A stretch of DNA of 64,000 nucleotides from Mesorhizobium huakuii (lineage in GTDB: Bacteria > Pseudomonadota > Alphaproteobacteria > Rhizobiales > Rhizobiaceae), in NCBI RefSeq assembly GCF_014189455.1, contig NZ_CP050296.1, positions 620,001 through 684,000 on the forward strand. Reading direction: 5' to 3'. Positions 1-8,454 of the stretch are shown here, piece by piece (within the stretch, counting starts at the first letter, position 1; each line of letters opens with the position of its first letter). A program made the translations under genes and the position numbers. The notes under the pieces were generated by a model that saw nothing but the letters and a program-made list of their open reading frames with translations, was not told where the DNA came from and made no database searches.

Positions 1-902
1 GAGCAGATTGGCGGTGGCGTAGAAATCGGTGAACGGGATTTCCACCAGCCGGCAGCCGAGCTTTTCCAGAAGGCCAAGAGCGGCCTCGAAGCCGGCTTGC
101 ATCGAGGCATCGCCGAAGAATTGCAGGTCCGCCTTCGCCGGCACCCCGACGCTCAGCACCGGCGGGCGCGCCGCAAGCGCCGGCACCTTCACAGCGCGCG
201 AATAGGCATCGGCCGGGTCCTTGGCCGCGCCACGCCGAATACCGCATAGGCATCGTCGACGGTCAGCGCGAACACCGAGACGCAGTCGAGCGTGCGGCAG
301 GCCGGCACGACCCCGGCGGCGGAGAGCGCGCCGACGGTCGGCTTCAGCCCCACGATGTTGTTGAGGCCGGCGGGGATGCGGCCGGACCCGGCCGTATCGG
401 TGCCGAGCGCGAAGGACACGATACCGCGCGCCGTCGCCACCGCCGACCCCGACGAGGAGCCGCCGGGCACGAGGCTGGCATCGACGGTGTTCCTCGGGAT
501 CGGATAGGGCGTGCGCACGCCGACCAGGCCGGTGGCGAACTGGTCGAGATTGGTCTTGCCGACCACCAGCGCGCCGGCGGCCTTCAGCCGTGCCACCACG
601 GTGGCGTCATGGTCGGGCGTATAGGCATATTCGGCGCAGGCGGCGGTGGTCGGCATACCGGCGACTTCGATGTTGTCCTTGACTGCGAACGGCACGCCCC
701 ACAGCGGCTTGGCCACCGGATCGAACGGCCCGAGCTTTTGCGCCTGCGCCAGCATCTCCGCCCGGCTGACCAGATGAATGAAGATACCGGGATCGTCAGC
801 CGCCGCGATGCGCGCATGCACGGCATCGATCATGTCGGCGACAGTAACTCCGGCGGCGTAGGCCGCATGCAGACTGCCGATGTCGAAGCGGATCTCGCTC
901 AT
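1..902 (-). pseudogene. atzF: Allophanate hydrolase (amidase domain), frameshifted and cut by window edge
   Basis: Amidase-signature enzyme that would split allophanate to ammonia and CO2, the last step of biuret breakdown. From the ATG at 902 the catalytic triad is visible: Lys75 (in VKDNIEV), Ser149 (in PGGSSSGS) and Ser173 (in DTAGSGR), with spacing that matches characterised AtzF. The frame ends early at 189, but the reading frame one base over continues smoothly to position 1 (KDPADAYSRAVKVPAL onward). One base therefore appears to be missing near 224-226. The start overlaps the stop of the upstream cupin gene as ATGA, so it is the last visible gene of the biuret operon. The frameshift may be real or a sequencing error. 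The 3' end lies outside the window. Confidence 0.85.
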
Positions 903-1249
903 TTGGCCTCCCCCAGAATGATCACCGGCAAATCCCACTGGATCAGCACGACGCAGCCGTTCTTCGTCCACACCGAATGCTCGGTGCCGACCGGGTTCAG
1001 GATGACGCTGCCGGCTGAATAGTCGCCATTCTCGTCGCTCTGCGTGCCCGCGAGCACGACGATGGTTTCCAGCCCGACATGGCGGTGGCGCGGCACGCCG
1101 GCGCCGGCCCGGTAGTCGAGGATCGCCACCGACGGCTCGACCGGCCCGCCCTTGAGCAGCCAGTGCACCGTGATGCCCTCGCGAAAAGGCTCGAACGCCA
1201 GGTCGCGCCAGCCGCCACCGACGAGGCCGGCAAAACTCAGATTAGCCAT
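899..1249 (-). CDS. Small cupin-domain protein
   Basis: A 116-residue single-domain cupin. The metal-binding pattern is visible as His55 and His57 (PRHRHVGLE), Glu61, and a later His in GTEHSVW, the layout of ChrR-like cupins. I chose the ATG at 1249, which overlaps the stop of the upstream hydrolase, over a TTG two codons earlier. It sits between two hydrolases in the biuret operon and overlaps atzF by ATGA. A role in sensing or binding a small ligand or metal for this pathway is an inference; no reaction can be assigned. Confidence 0.85.
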   Translation of the reverse strand: MANLSFAGLVGGGWRDLAFEPFREGITVHWLLKGGPVEPSVAILDYRAGAGVPRHRHVGLETIVVLAGTQSDENGDYSAGSVILNPVGTEHSVWTKNGCVVLIQWDLPVIILGEAK

Positions 1250-1910
1250 CGGCAAGTCCCTGCAGCACCTGGTCGGTCGTCGCCGTCCAGCCGACGATGG
1301 CGCCTTGCGCCCGGATCATGGCGATGGCCGCCGCCTTGAACTCGGGGAAATAGCTTTCCGTCGCGTCTTCGGCGAGCAGGCACTCATAGCCGCGATCATT
1401 GGCCTCGCGCATCGTCGTCTGCACGCAGACCTCGGTGGTGACACCGGCGAAAACCAGCTGCCTGGCGCCGAGCCGCTTCAGCTCGTCACCGAAGCTGGTC
1501 GCATAGAAGGCCCCCTTGCCGGGCTTCTCGATGACGATCTCGCCCGGCAGCGGCTTGAGTTCGTCGAGGATTGCCGTGCCCGGCTCGCCGACGATCAGCA
1601 CCCTGCCCATCGGCCCGACATCGCCGATGCGGATCGACGGATTGCCGCGATTGCGCTTGGCCGGCGGCAGGTCGGACAGATCGGCGCGGTGGCACTCCAT
1701 GGTGTGGATCACCGGCAGGCCGGCGGCACGGAACCCTTCGATCAATTTCTTCACCGTCGGCACGATCGCCGTGACCCGGCTGACATCATTGCCGAGGCTG
1801 GCGCCGAAGCCACCCGGCTCGGCGAAATCGCGCTGCATGTCGATGACGACCAGCGCCATCGTCTGCGGCTTGAAGGCGAAGGAAAACGGCAGCGCATCGA
1901 TTTCCGGCAT
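1242..1910 (-). CDS. Isochorismatase-family amidohydrolase (BiuH paralogue)
   Basis: A 222-residue cysteine hydrolase of the isochorismatase fold. The Asp-Lys-Cys triad is seen as Asp24 (VVIDMQRDF), Lys129 (EKPGKGAF) and Cys162 (TTEVCVQTTM). It is a clear paralogue of the BiuH gene two positions upstream in the same operon, sharing [13 protein letters not shown], but it lacks the long N-terminal lead-in of BiuH. Its start overlaps the ATPase stop as TGATG, so translation is probably coupled. It may take a related ureide or amide such as a biuret derivative or ureidoacrylate; substrate unknown. Confidence 0.9.
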   Translation of the reverse strand: MPEIDALPFSFAFKPQTMALVVIDMQRDFAEPGGFGASLGNDVSRVTAIVPTVKKLIEGFRAAGLPVIHTMECHRADLSDLPPAKRNRGNPSIRIGDVGPMGRVLIVGEPGTAILDELKPLPGEIVIEKPGKGAFYATSFGDELKRLGARQLVFAGVTTEVCVQTTMREANDRGYECLLAEDATESYFPEFKAAAIAMIRAQGAIVGWTATTDQVLQGLADG

Positions 1911-3433
1911 CAGTGATGTCCTGCCATATGCTCGCCGATCGTCTGAACGCTCGCTTGCGCGATCGGCGTCTCGTAGACCAGCGCGCCGTCCGACATGACG
2001 AAGATGCGGTCCGACAATTCCAGCAACTCGTCGAGGTCCTCCGACATCAGCAGCACGGCCGCACCCGCATTGCGCGCCTTCATGATGCGGGCGCGGATTT
2101 CGGCCACGGCCGAGAAATCGAGGCCGAAGCATGGGTTGGAGACGATCAGCAGATCGACCTCGCCGGTCAGCTCGCGCGCCAGCATCGCACGCTGCACATT
2201 GCCGCCCGACAGCGAGGCGATGGGCGAGGACAGGGAGGCGGTCTTGACCTTGAACTGCTCGACCAGCCGGGCGCTGAAGGCGCGGATAGCGCTGGTGCTG
2301 ATCCAGCTTACCGGCCGGCCATTGCCGTCCATGTCGAAGGTGCGGAAGGAGATGTTCTCGGCCACTGTCATTTTCGGCGCGCAGGCATTCTTCAGCGGCT
2401 CCTCGGGAATGAGCCGCACATTGAGCGCACGCGCCTCGGCCCGTGTCGCCGCATAGGCGGAACCGCGCACCAGCACCTCGCCGCCGTCGCGCGGCCGCTG
2501 GCCGGCCAGCACTTCAAGGAATTCCTTCTGGCCGTTGCCGGAAATGCCGGCGATGCCGACGATCTCGCCCGAGCGCACGCCGAGATCCGCGATGCGGATC
2601 GACTTCAGCCCGGTACGGTCCGGCGCCTTCAGCGATTTGACCTTGAGCACGATCTCGGCATCGGCCTTGGGTGCTGCGCGGCTGTCGAGAGCGGCGATCG
2701 GCTGGTCGCCGATCATCATCGCCGCCATCGCCTTGTGGTCGAGATCGGCGACGCGGCCGGTTCCCGTCAGTCTGCCCTTGCGCAGCACGCTGACATCGTC
2801 GGCGAAGGCGGTCACCTCATGGAATTTGTGCGAGATCATCAGCACGGTGAGGTCGCCGGCCTTTGTCATGTCCCGCACCAGCCCCAGCACCTCCTGCGCC
2901 TCGCCGGGCGTCAGCACCGAGGTCGGCTCGTCCAGCACCAGGAAGGAGCGGCCGAGATAGAGCTGCTTGATGATTTCAAGCTTCTGCTTCTCGCCGGCCG
3001 CGAGCTCCGCCACCTTGACGTCGAGCGGCAGCTTGAACGGCATGCGCTCCATGAACACGGCAAGCTCTCCGCGCTCCTTGCGCCAGTCGATCACACCGGG
3101 AACTTTTTCGCGCGAGATGACGAGGTTTTCCGCACCGGTCAGCGAGGGGACGAGGGTAAAGTGCTGGTAGACCATGCCGAGCCCGAGCGCCGAGGCGTCG
3201 CGCGGACTGGCAATCGCCACCTCGCGGCCATCGACGAGGATGTCGCCGGAGGTCGGGTGATAAAAACCCATCATGCATTTGACCAGCGTCGACTTGCCGG
3301 CGCCGTTCTCGCCGAGCAGCGCATGGAACGAGCCCGCCGGCACCTTCACCGACACGGCGTCCAGCGCCGTGAAACCGCCGAAACGCATGGTCATCCCAAT
3401 GGTTTCGACGCCGACCGCTTTCCTGTCGCTCAT
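1910..3433 (-). CDS. ABC transporter ATP-binding protein, nucleoside/BMP type (two ATPase domains)
   Basis: A 507-residue protein with two fused ATPase domains, as in the YufO/NupO ATPases paired with BMP-family binding proteins. The first domain has Walker [10 protein letters not shown] at 41-49, a signature region LAAGEKQ at about 144-150 and Walker B FLVLDEP at 164-170. The second domain has a degenerate Walker A (ISGNGQKEF) but a proper signature (LSGGNVQRA), which is usual for this family. It powers the import complex made with the two permeases and the binding protein encoded upstream. An AG-rich ribosome site (gaggaggc) precedes the ATG at 3433. Confidence 0.93.
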   Translation of the reverse strand: MSDRKAVGVETIGMTMRFGGFTALDAVSVKVPAGSFHALLGENGAGKSTLVKCMMGFYHPTSGDILVDGREVAIASPRDASALGLGMVYQHFTLVPSLTGAENLVISREKVPGVIDWRKERGELAVFMERMPFKLPLDVKVAELAAGEKQKLEIIKQLYLGRSFLVLDEPTSVLTPGEAQEVLGLVRDMTKAGDLTVLMISHKFHEVTAFADDVSVLRKGRLTGTGRVADLDHKAMAAMMIGDQPIAALDSRAAPKADAEIVLKVKSLKAPDRTGLKSIRIADLGVRSGEIVGIAGISGNGQKEFLEVLAGQRPRDGGEVLVRGSAYAATRAEARALNVRLIPEEPLKNACAPKMTVAENISFRTFDMDGNGRPVSWISTSAIRAFSARLVEQFKVKTASLSSPIASLSGGNVQRAMLARELTGEVDLLIVSNPCFGLDFSAVAEIRARIMKARNAGAAVLLMSEDLDELLELSDRIFVMSDGALVYETPIAQASVQTIGEHMAGHH

Positions 3434-3443
3434 CGCGGCCTCC

Positions 3444-4145
3444 TCACGGCAGTTGCGCGATAAGCGCCTTCGAATTCGACACCGTGCCGAAGACGCCGCC
3501 CTGCATCTTGATCATCTTGATCGCCGCCAGATGGTTGCCGAAGTCGGTCGCCCCGCAGCAATCTTCCAGCATCATGCATTCATAGCCGCGGTCATTGGCC
3601 TCGCGCATGGTGGTGTGCACGCAGACATCGGTGGTGATGCCGGTCAGCACGATGTTCTCGATGCCGCGCTGGTTGAGGATCAGCTCCAGATCGGTGGCGC
3701 AGAACGAGCCCTTGCCGGGCTTGTCGATGATCGGCTCGCCCTCGATCGGATAGAGGTCGGGGATGATGTCCCAGCCCGGCTCGCCACGCACCAGGATGCG
3801 CCCGCACGGACCGGGGTCGCCGATGCCGGCATTGATGCGGCGCGAGCGCCAGCGCTTGTTGGCCGGCAGGTCGGCGAGATCGGGTCGGTGCCCCTCGCGC
3901 GTGTGGATGATGGTGTAGCCCTTGGCCCGCATCGCCGACAGCACCGCCTTGATCGGCTCGATCGGCGCCCGGACCAGTGAGAGGTCGTAGCCCATATGGT
4001 CGACATAGCCGCCCGGCCCGCAGAAATCGGTCTGCATGTCGATGATGATCAGCGCCGTGTTGTCGGGCCGCAGGTCGCCATTATAGGGCCACGGATAGGG
4101 CTCGGCGTCGATCGTGTGCTGGGTGAATTCGGCTCTGGCGTTCAT
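3444..4145 (-). CDS. biuH: Biuret amidohydrolase BiuH
   Basis: Isochorismatase-fold hydrolase converting biuret to allophanate and ammonia. From the ATG at 4145, Asp36 (IIIDMQTDF), Lys142 (DKPGKGSF) and Cys175 ([10 protein letters not shown]) fall on exactly the numbers known for the Rhizobium leguminosarum bv. viciae 3841 enzyme. The N-terminal segment [11 protein letters not shown] and the stretch [13 protein letters not shown] also look like that enzyme from memory. It lies between permease and ATPase genes in the uptake operon, with AtzF at the end to take the product. Start: the frame is open further upstream, but the family length fits 4145 (233 residues). Confidence 0.93.
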   Translation of the reverse strand: MNARAEFTQHTIDAEPYPWPYNGDLRPDNTALIIIDMQTDFCGPGGYVDHMGYDLSLVRAPIEPIKAVLSAMRAKGYTIIHTREGHRPDLADLPANKRWRSRRINAGIGDPGPCGRILVRGEPGWDIIPDLYPIEGEPIIDKPGKGSFCATDLELILNQRGIENIVLTGITTDVCVHTTMREANDRGYECMMLEDCCGATDFGNHLAAIKMIKMQGGVFGTVSNSKALIAQLP

Positions 4146-4155
4146 CGGCAAAACT

Positions 4156-4183
4156 CCAGTCATTTGGTGCCAGTCATTTGGTG
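4156..4183. repeat. Perfect 14-bp tandem duplication at a permease stop codon
   Basis: The unit ccagtcatttggtg occurs twice without a gap (4156-4169 and 4170-4183). On the minus strand the upstream copy spans the permease stop codon (4176-4174), and the second copy lies in the short leader of biuH. The protein sequence is not altered because the duplicate falls after the stop. Confidence 0.9.
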
Positions 4184-5100
4184 ATCGACAATTCGCCCGG
4201 CGCGCCCGCAAGCGAGCGCGTCGGCGACGAGGTGGCGATCATGATGATGAGGGTGAGGATGTAGGGCGCAGCGTAGAACAGATAGTACCCTTGCGTGACG
4301 CCGACCGATTGCAGCGCCGGTCCGAGCGCGCCCGCCCCGCCGAACAGAAGGGCGGCGGCAAAGCAGCCGAGCGGGTTCCAGCGCGCGAAGATGACCAGCG
4401 CCACCGCCATCAGGCCCTGCCCCGACGAGATGCGCTCGGTCCAGCTGCCGGGATAATAGAGCGACAGATAGGCGCCGCCGATGCCGGCCAACGCGCCGCC
4501 AACGCCGGTGGCGGCGAGCCGCACCGTGTCGGGGTTGAGACCCATGGCGCGCGCCGCATCCGAACTGTCGCCGACGACGCGCACGATGAGACCTGCGCGC
4601 GTGTTGCGGAACGCCCACCACAGGATGACCGACAGCACCGCCCCGATCAGGAACAGCACGTTGACGTCGAGTGCCGCCTGCACCTGGGGAATGTCGGACC
4701 AGCCGCCGAAGGGAATGGCCGGCAGATTGGGGGCCTTCGGCTTGATGAACGGCTTACCGAAGAAGAAGGCCAGCCCCGAGCCGAACAGCATCAGCGCGAT
4801 GCCGATGGCGATGTCGTTCACCTTGGGGAATTTGCAGATCCAGCCGTGGAACAGGCCGAAGCACAGGCCGGCGAAGGCGGCGGCAAGCAGGCCGATCCAG
4901 GGCGAGTTGGTCATCACCGCGACCGCATAGGCGGTCATGGCGCCGAAGACGAGCGTGCCTTCGAGCCCCAGATTGATGCGGCCGGACCGCTCGGTGATCG
5001 CCTCGCCCAGCGAGACGAAGATGAAGGGCGTCGACACGCGGATGGCGCCACCCAGAATGGCCAGCGGCACGCCCCACAGGCCGATCTCGGTCGCGTCCAT
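4174..5100 (-). CDS. ABC transporter permease, nucleoside/BMP type (second subunit)
   Basis: A 308-residue integral membrane permease of the YufQ/BPD_transp_2 type, with hydrophobic segments throughout and the family motif [10 protein letters not shown] near residue 40. Its ATG at 5100 overlaps the stop of the upstream permease as TGATG. The frame stays open far upstream through the first permease gene, but that extension is Arg/Pro/His-rich and non-hydrophobic, so it is rejected. It forms the channel of the putative biuret importer with its neighbour. Confidence 0.92.
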   Translation of the reverse strand: MDATEIGLWGVPLAILGGAIRVSTPFIFVSLGEAITERSGRINLGLEGTLVFGAMTAYAVAVMTNSPWIGLLAAAFAGLCFGLFHGWICKFPKVNDIAIGIALMLFGSGLAFFFGKPFIKPKAPNLPAIPFGGWSDIPQVQAALDVNVLFLIGAVLSVILWWAFRNTRAGLIVRVVGDSSDAARAMGLNPDTVRLAATGVGGALAGIGGAYLSLYYPGSWTERISSGQGLMAVALVIFARWNPLGCFAAALLFGGAGALGPALQSVGVTQGYYLFYAAPYILTLIIMIATSSPTRSLAGAPGELSITK

Positions 5101-6242
5101 CAGGCAGTCCCCTTCAAGAGATCGGGCCTCTTCCACAGATCGGGATTGAAGGCCTTGAAGCGGCCGTAAAAGGTTTCGCTGAACAGGATGACGATGAAGA
5201 TCATGCCTTGCAGCACCAGCACCGTGGCGTCTGGCAGGTCCAGGCGGCGCTGGATCAGCCCGCCCGAGGCGTCGATGCCGCCAAGCAGGATGGCGACCGG
5301 GATGATCGCCAGCGGATTGTGGCGGGCCAGGAAGGCGACGAGGATGCCGGTATAGCCATAGCCGGCGGCGAGCGAGGCATTGGCGCTGCCCTGCACGGCG
5401 GCGACCTCCAGCATGCCGGCAAGCCCGGCGAAGCCACCGGCCAGCGCCGTGAAGCCGACGATGAGCGGCCCGACGGCCAGCCCCTGCACCTGTGCCGCCC
5501 GCACATTGCCACCGGCGATGCGGGCGGCAAAACCCCAGCGGGTCTTTTCGATGAGCACCCAGGACAGGACGCAGGCGACGACGCCGACGACCAGCCCCCA
5601 ATGCACGTCCATGCCCGGTATGTTGCCGATACGGTAGATCTCCGCCAGCGGTTGCGTCGACGGCTTGTTGAGCGAGGCCGGGTCGCGCAGCGGCCCTTCG
5701 ACCAGCTGGTTCATCAGCGCTATGGCGATGTAGGCCATCAGCAGGCTGGAGATGGTTTCGTTGACGGCCCGGTAGTGGCGCAGCGCGCCGACGGCACCGA
5801 TCCAGATGCCGCCGGCGGCCAGGCCCGCCACGCCCATGGCAAGAATGACGATTGGGGAAGGCGCGCCGCTCAGCGTCACGCCGATGGCAGCGGCGGCAAC
5901 ACCGCCGAGCACGATGGCGCCCTCGCCGCCGATGACGACGAGGCCAAGCCGCGCCGGCAGCGCCACGCAGAGCGCCGCCAGAAGCAGCGGTGCGGCCCGC
6001 GACAGCGAGTTCTGGATGGAGAACCAGGAGCCGAAACCGCCGCGCCACATGGTTTCATAGAGCAGGACCGGCGACTTGCCGACGAGCGCAATGAACAGGC
6101 TGAACAGCGCCATGCCGACGACGAGTGCCGCCAGCGGAATGACGAAAGCCTCCGCCCGCCGCGCGATCCATTCCAGCGCCGCCGGATAGAACCTGGCGCC
6201 GAAGAGTGCCGGCACGCCGGCTTCTGTCACCGTATCCGTCAT
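5100..6242 (-). CDS. ABC transporter permease, nucleoside/BMP type (first subunit)
   Basis: A 380-residue membrane permease of the YufP type, with about nine hydrophobic segments. The conserved inner-membrane motif LVVIGGEGAIVLGG and the cytoplasmic-loop motif TRWGFAARIAGGN are visible. It lies 18 bp downstream of the binding-protein gene and overlaps the next permease by 1 bp, so the transport genes are one transcription unit. It partners with the permease ending at 4174 and the double ATPase. Confidence 0.93.
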   Translation of the reverse strand: MTDTVTEAGVPALFGARFYPAALEWIARRAEAFVIPLAALVVGMALFSLFIALVGKSPVLLYETMWRGGFGSWFSIQNSLSRAAPLLLAALCVALPARLGLVVIGGEGAIVLGGVAAAAIGVTLSGAPSPIVILAMGVAGLAAGGIWIGAVGALRHYRAVNETISSLLMAYIAIALMNQLVEGPLRDPASLNKPSTQPLAEIYRIGNIPGMDVHWGLVVGVVACVLSWVLIEKTRWGFAARIAGGNVRAAQVQGLAVGPLIVGFTALAGGFAGLAGMLEVAAVQGSANASLAAGYGYTGILVAFLARHNPLAIIPVAILLGGIDASGGLIQRRLDLPDATVLVLQGMIFIVILFSETFYGRFKAFNPDLWKRPDLLKGTA

Positions 6243-6260
6243 CGCCCCACTCCCCTCAGA

Positions 6261-7388
6261 TCAGGCGGTCGAGCCGACGACGCCCTCGACGAGATAATCC
6301 ATGCTTTCGAGCTCGATGGCGGTCTCGACGAAGGCCTGGCCCGCGGTGGCGACGACGGCACCCTTGTTGCTCTTCAGCGGCCCCTTGATGACGGAGAAGC
6401 CACCCTTCATCATTTCAGCCAGCGTGGCGTCGAACTGCTTGCGCGCCGGCTCGCCGACGGCGGGGCCGAGCGGGCTCATCTTGACGAAGCCGTCGGCCAG
6501 GCCGCCGCGGGTGAAGTTGGGCAGCGGCGTGCCGGCGACGAGGTCGTCGACGAACATCTTGTAGACCTTGGCCCAGTTCCACTCGGCGCCGGTCAGGTAT
6601 TTTTCCGGCGCCAGCGGGCTCTGGTTGGCGTGATAGCCGCAGACGAAGGCGCCGCGGCCGGCCGCGGTCTCGACCACCACCTTCGGGCTGTCGACATGGC
6701 AGGTGATGACGTCGGCGCCCTGGTCGACCAGCGCGTTGGTGGCTTCCGCTTCCTTGACCGCCAGCGACCATTCGCCGGTGAAGATGACCTGGCAGGTGAT
6801 GGCCGGATCGACCGAGCGCGCGCCGAGCAGGAAGGAATTGATGTTGAGCAGCACCTGCGGGATCGGCTTGGCGGCGACGAAGCCGAGTTTCTTGGTCTTC
6901 GAGGTGTGGCCGGCAACGACACCGTTCAGATACTGGCCCATGCCGATATAGCCGAAATAGGAGCCGGCATTCATCGGATGCTTGGCCTTGTCCCACATGC
7001 CGCCGCAGTGGCGGAACTGCACGTCGGGGAATTTCGCGCACATCGCCAGCATGTGCGGGTCGAAATAGCCGAACGAGGTCGGGAAGATCAGCGAGGCGCC
7101 GTCGAGATTGATCATCGATTCCATCGTCTTCTGGACATCGACCGTTTCCGGCACGTTCTCCTCCTCGACGACGGTAATGCCCTCGATGCCCTTCAGTGTC
7201 GCCGCCCCCTCGGCATGCGCCTGGTTGTAGCCATAGTCGTCCTTCGGCCCGACATAGATGAAGCCGACTGTGGCGGTGGCGGCAAAGGCCCGCGAGATGG
7301 GAAGGGCCGCCGAGGCAAGCCCGAATGCCGCCCCGGCGGCGGAGGTCTTGAGCAATTGGCGGCGGCTAAGCATGAATCTGTCGGTCAT
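6261..7388 (-). CDS. BMP-family ABC substrate-binding protein, Tat-exported
   Basis: A 375-residue periplasmic binding protein of the basic-membrane-protein (PnrA/Bmp) family. The N-terminus has a twin-arginine signal (SRRQLLKTSAAGA) and an AFA-type cleavage site near residue 35. The family ligand-region motifs FGYFDPHML and HVDSPKVVVE are visible. The start at 7388 is supported by ggggag a few bases upstream. As the first gene of the operon containing biuH and atzF it is inferred to bind biuret or a related ureide; relatives usually bind nucleosides, so the ligand is not proved. Confidence 0.9.
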   Translation of the reverse strand: MTDRFMLSRRQLLKTSAAGAAFGLASAALPISRAFAATATVGFIYVGPKDDYGYNQAHAEGAATLKGIEGITVVEEENVPETVDVQKTMESMINLDGASLIFPTSFGYFDPHMLAMCAKFPDVQFRHCGGMWDKAKHPMNAGSYFGYIGMGQYLNGVVAGHTSKTKKLGFVAAKPIPQVLLNINSFLLGARSVDPAITCQVIFTGEWSLAVKEAEATNALVDQGADVITCHVDSPKVVVETAAGRGAFVCGYHANQSPLAPEKYLTGAEWNWAKVYKMFVDDLVAGTPLPNFTRGGLADGFVKMSPLGPAVGEPARKQFDATLAEMMKGGFSVIKGPLKSNKGAVVATAGQAFVETAIELESMDYLVEGVVGSTA

Positions 7389-7440
7389 CTGAATGCTCCC
7401 CTGTAGGACCCTTTCCGGGTCGGTTAACGCCTTCTCAAGA

Positions 7441-7545
7441 AAGTGCATGCAATCGCCATGCCAGTTCAAATTTATAAATTTATCCAATAAAATCAATGAC
7501 GGTTGCAACACGCCATGCACAAGCGAGAGGCAATTGCATGCACTT
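7441..7545. promoter_or_regulatory. Pair of inverted TGCATGCA operator-like sites between gntR and the biuret operon
   Basis: AAGTGCATGCAAT (7441-7453) and its exact reverse complement ATTGCATGCACTT (7533-7545) lie in the 291-bp divergent intergenic region. Each contains the self-complementary core TGCATGCA, and the cores are 91 bp apart. An AT-rich palindrome (aaatttataaattt, 7468-7481) lies between them. FCD-type GntR regulators bind short palindromes next to their own genes, so these are the best candidates for the operators of the adjacent GntR protein. Two similar sites in mirror orientation could allow looping. Confidence 0.6.
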
Positions 7546-7566
7546 TTTGCCTTGAAAACAGCCAAT

Positions 7567-7596
7567 TTGACATGCAGATTAAAACATAGGCATAGA
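7567..7596 (+). promoter_or_regulatory. Possible promoter of the gntR gene
   Basis: A perfect TTGACA box at 7567-7572 is followed 17-18 bp later by a weak -10 (around 7590-7596, catagag). It lies 22 bp downstream of the second TGCATGCA site. The -10 match is poor, so only the -35 is convincing. Confidence 0.35.
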
Positions 7597-7679
7597 GGGT
7601 GCGACCTGAGTCGGGATCGCGCCGTCTGGCCGCTGGATTTCATGGCTTGGGACGCCGGAGCACGGGAGGCGAAGCGGAT

Positions 7680-8372
7680 TTGTCGGCAAAGCGCGGGTTG
7701 ATCCGGTCGGGCACGACCGTCGATCAGATGGTGCGGGCGATCGGCGACCGCATCGTCACCGGCGTGCTGCGTCCGGGCGAAAAACTCGACGAGGTTTCGC
7801 TGGCCGCCCGCTTCGAGGTGTCACGCACGCCGGTGCGCGAGGCGCTCGGCCAGCTCAGCGCCATGGGCCTCGTCGAAAGGCGACCCAACAGGGGCGCCAT
7901 CGTCGCCGTCGTTACCCAGGAGCATCTCACCTCGATGTTCGAGAGCATGGCCGAGCTGGAAGGCATATGCGCGCGCTTCTGCGCCGAGCGCATGACCGGC
8001 AGCGAGCGCCGCGCGCTCGAGACCGAGCACCAGGCCTCGGCGCGGCTGGTGCGGCTGGGCGCCGAGGAAGACTATGAATATTTCAACACCGAGTTCCACA
8101 GCCGGCTCTATCGCGGCGCCCACAGCACCCACATCCAGGAGCTGACGGCGACGACGCGCAGCCGGCTGGCCCCCTTCCGCCGCGCCCAGTTCAGGCTGGC
8201 CGGACGCCTGGCCAAATCCTGGCAGGAGCATGATGCCATCGTCACCGCGATCCTGCGTGGCGACGGCGCCGCCGCAGGCAAGGCCGCGCGCGACCACGTC
8301 TCCATCGTCAGCGAGGCAAGCGCCGTCTTTGCTGTCGGCGACCAGCCGAAGGCCGCCACCATGCGCCGGTGA
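7680..8372 (+). CDS. GntR-family (FCD) transcriptional regulator
   Basis: A 230-residue regulator with an N-terminal winged helix (LAARFEVSRTPVREALGQL) and a C-terminal all-helical FCD ligand domain carrying the usual metal-binding residues (FHSRLY, then a late DHVSIV). I chose TTG at 7680 because gggagg ends 10 bases before it; a longer frame upstream has no such signal. It is divergent from the biuret operon and is the obvious local regulator, probably a repressor relieved by a pathway compound. Confidence 0.88.
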   Translation: MSAKRGLIRSGTTVDQMVRAIGDRIVTGVLRPGEKLDEVSLAARFEVSRTPVREALGQLSAMGLVERRPNRGAIVAVVTQEHLTSMFESMAELEGICARFCAERMTGSERRALETEHQASARLVRLGAEEDYEYFNTEFHSRLYRGAHSTHIQELTATTRSRLAPFRRAQFRLAGRLAKSWQEHDAIVTAILRGDGAAAGKAARDHVSIVSEASAVFAVGDQPKAATMRR

Positions 8373-8426
8373 CGTCAGGCTGAGGGTCCAGCCAGCTTCA
8401 ATGGCATCGGGGACATGGCCAAGCCG

Positions 8427-8447
8427 TGTCGCACAACCGGTGCGACA
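8427..8447. terminator. Hairpin between convergent gntR and sulfotransferase genes
   Basis: TGTCGCAC (8427-8434) pairs perfectly with GTGCGACA (8440-8447) around a five-base loop. It sits in the 82-bp gap between two convergent genes, where a bidirectional terminator is expected. There is no clear T-run, so termination is inferred. Confidence 0.5.
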
Positions 8448-8454
8448 AGCCCCC

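Noticed and set aside
4174..6048. A single fused permease protein running from 6048 to 4174
   Set aside because: The upstream part of this frame is non-hydrophobic and overlaps a clear permease in another frame; the real start is 5100.
5208..7406. Long plus-strand open frame opposite the permease and binding-protein genes
   Set aside because: It lies over strongly hydrophobic, well recognised genes on the minus strand and is Arg/Gln/His-rich with no family match.
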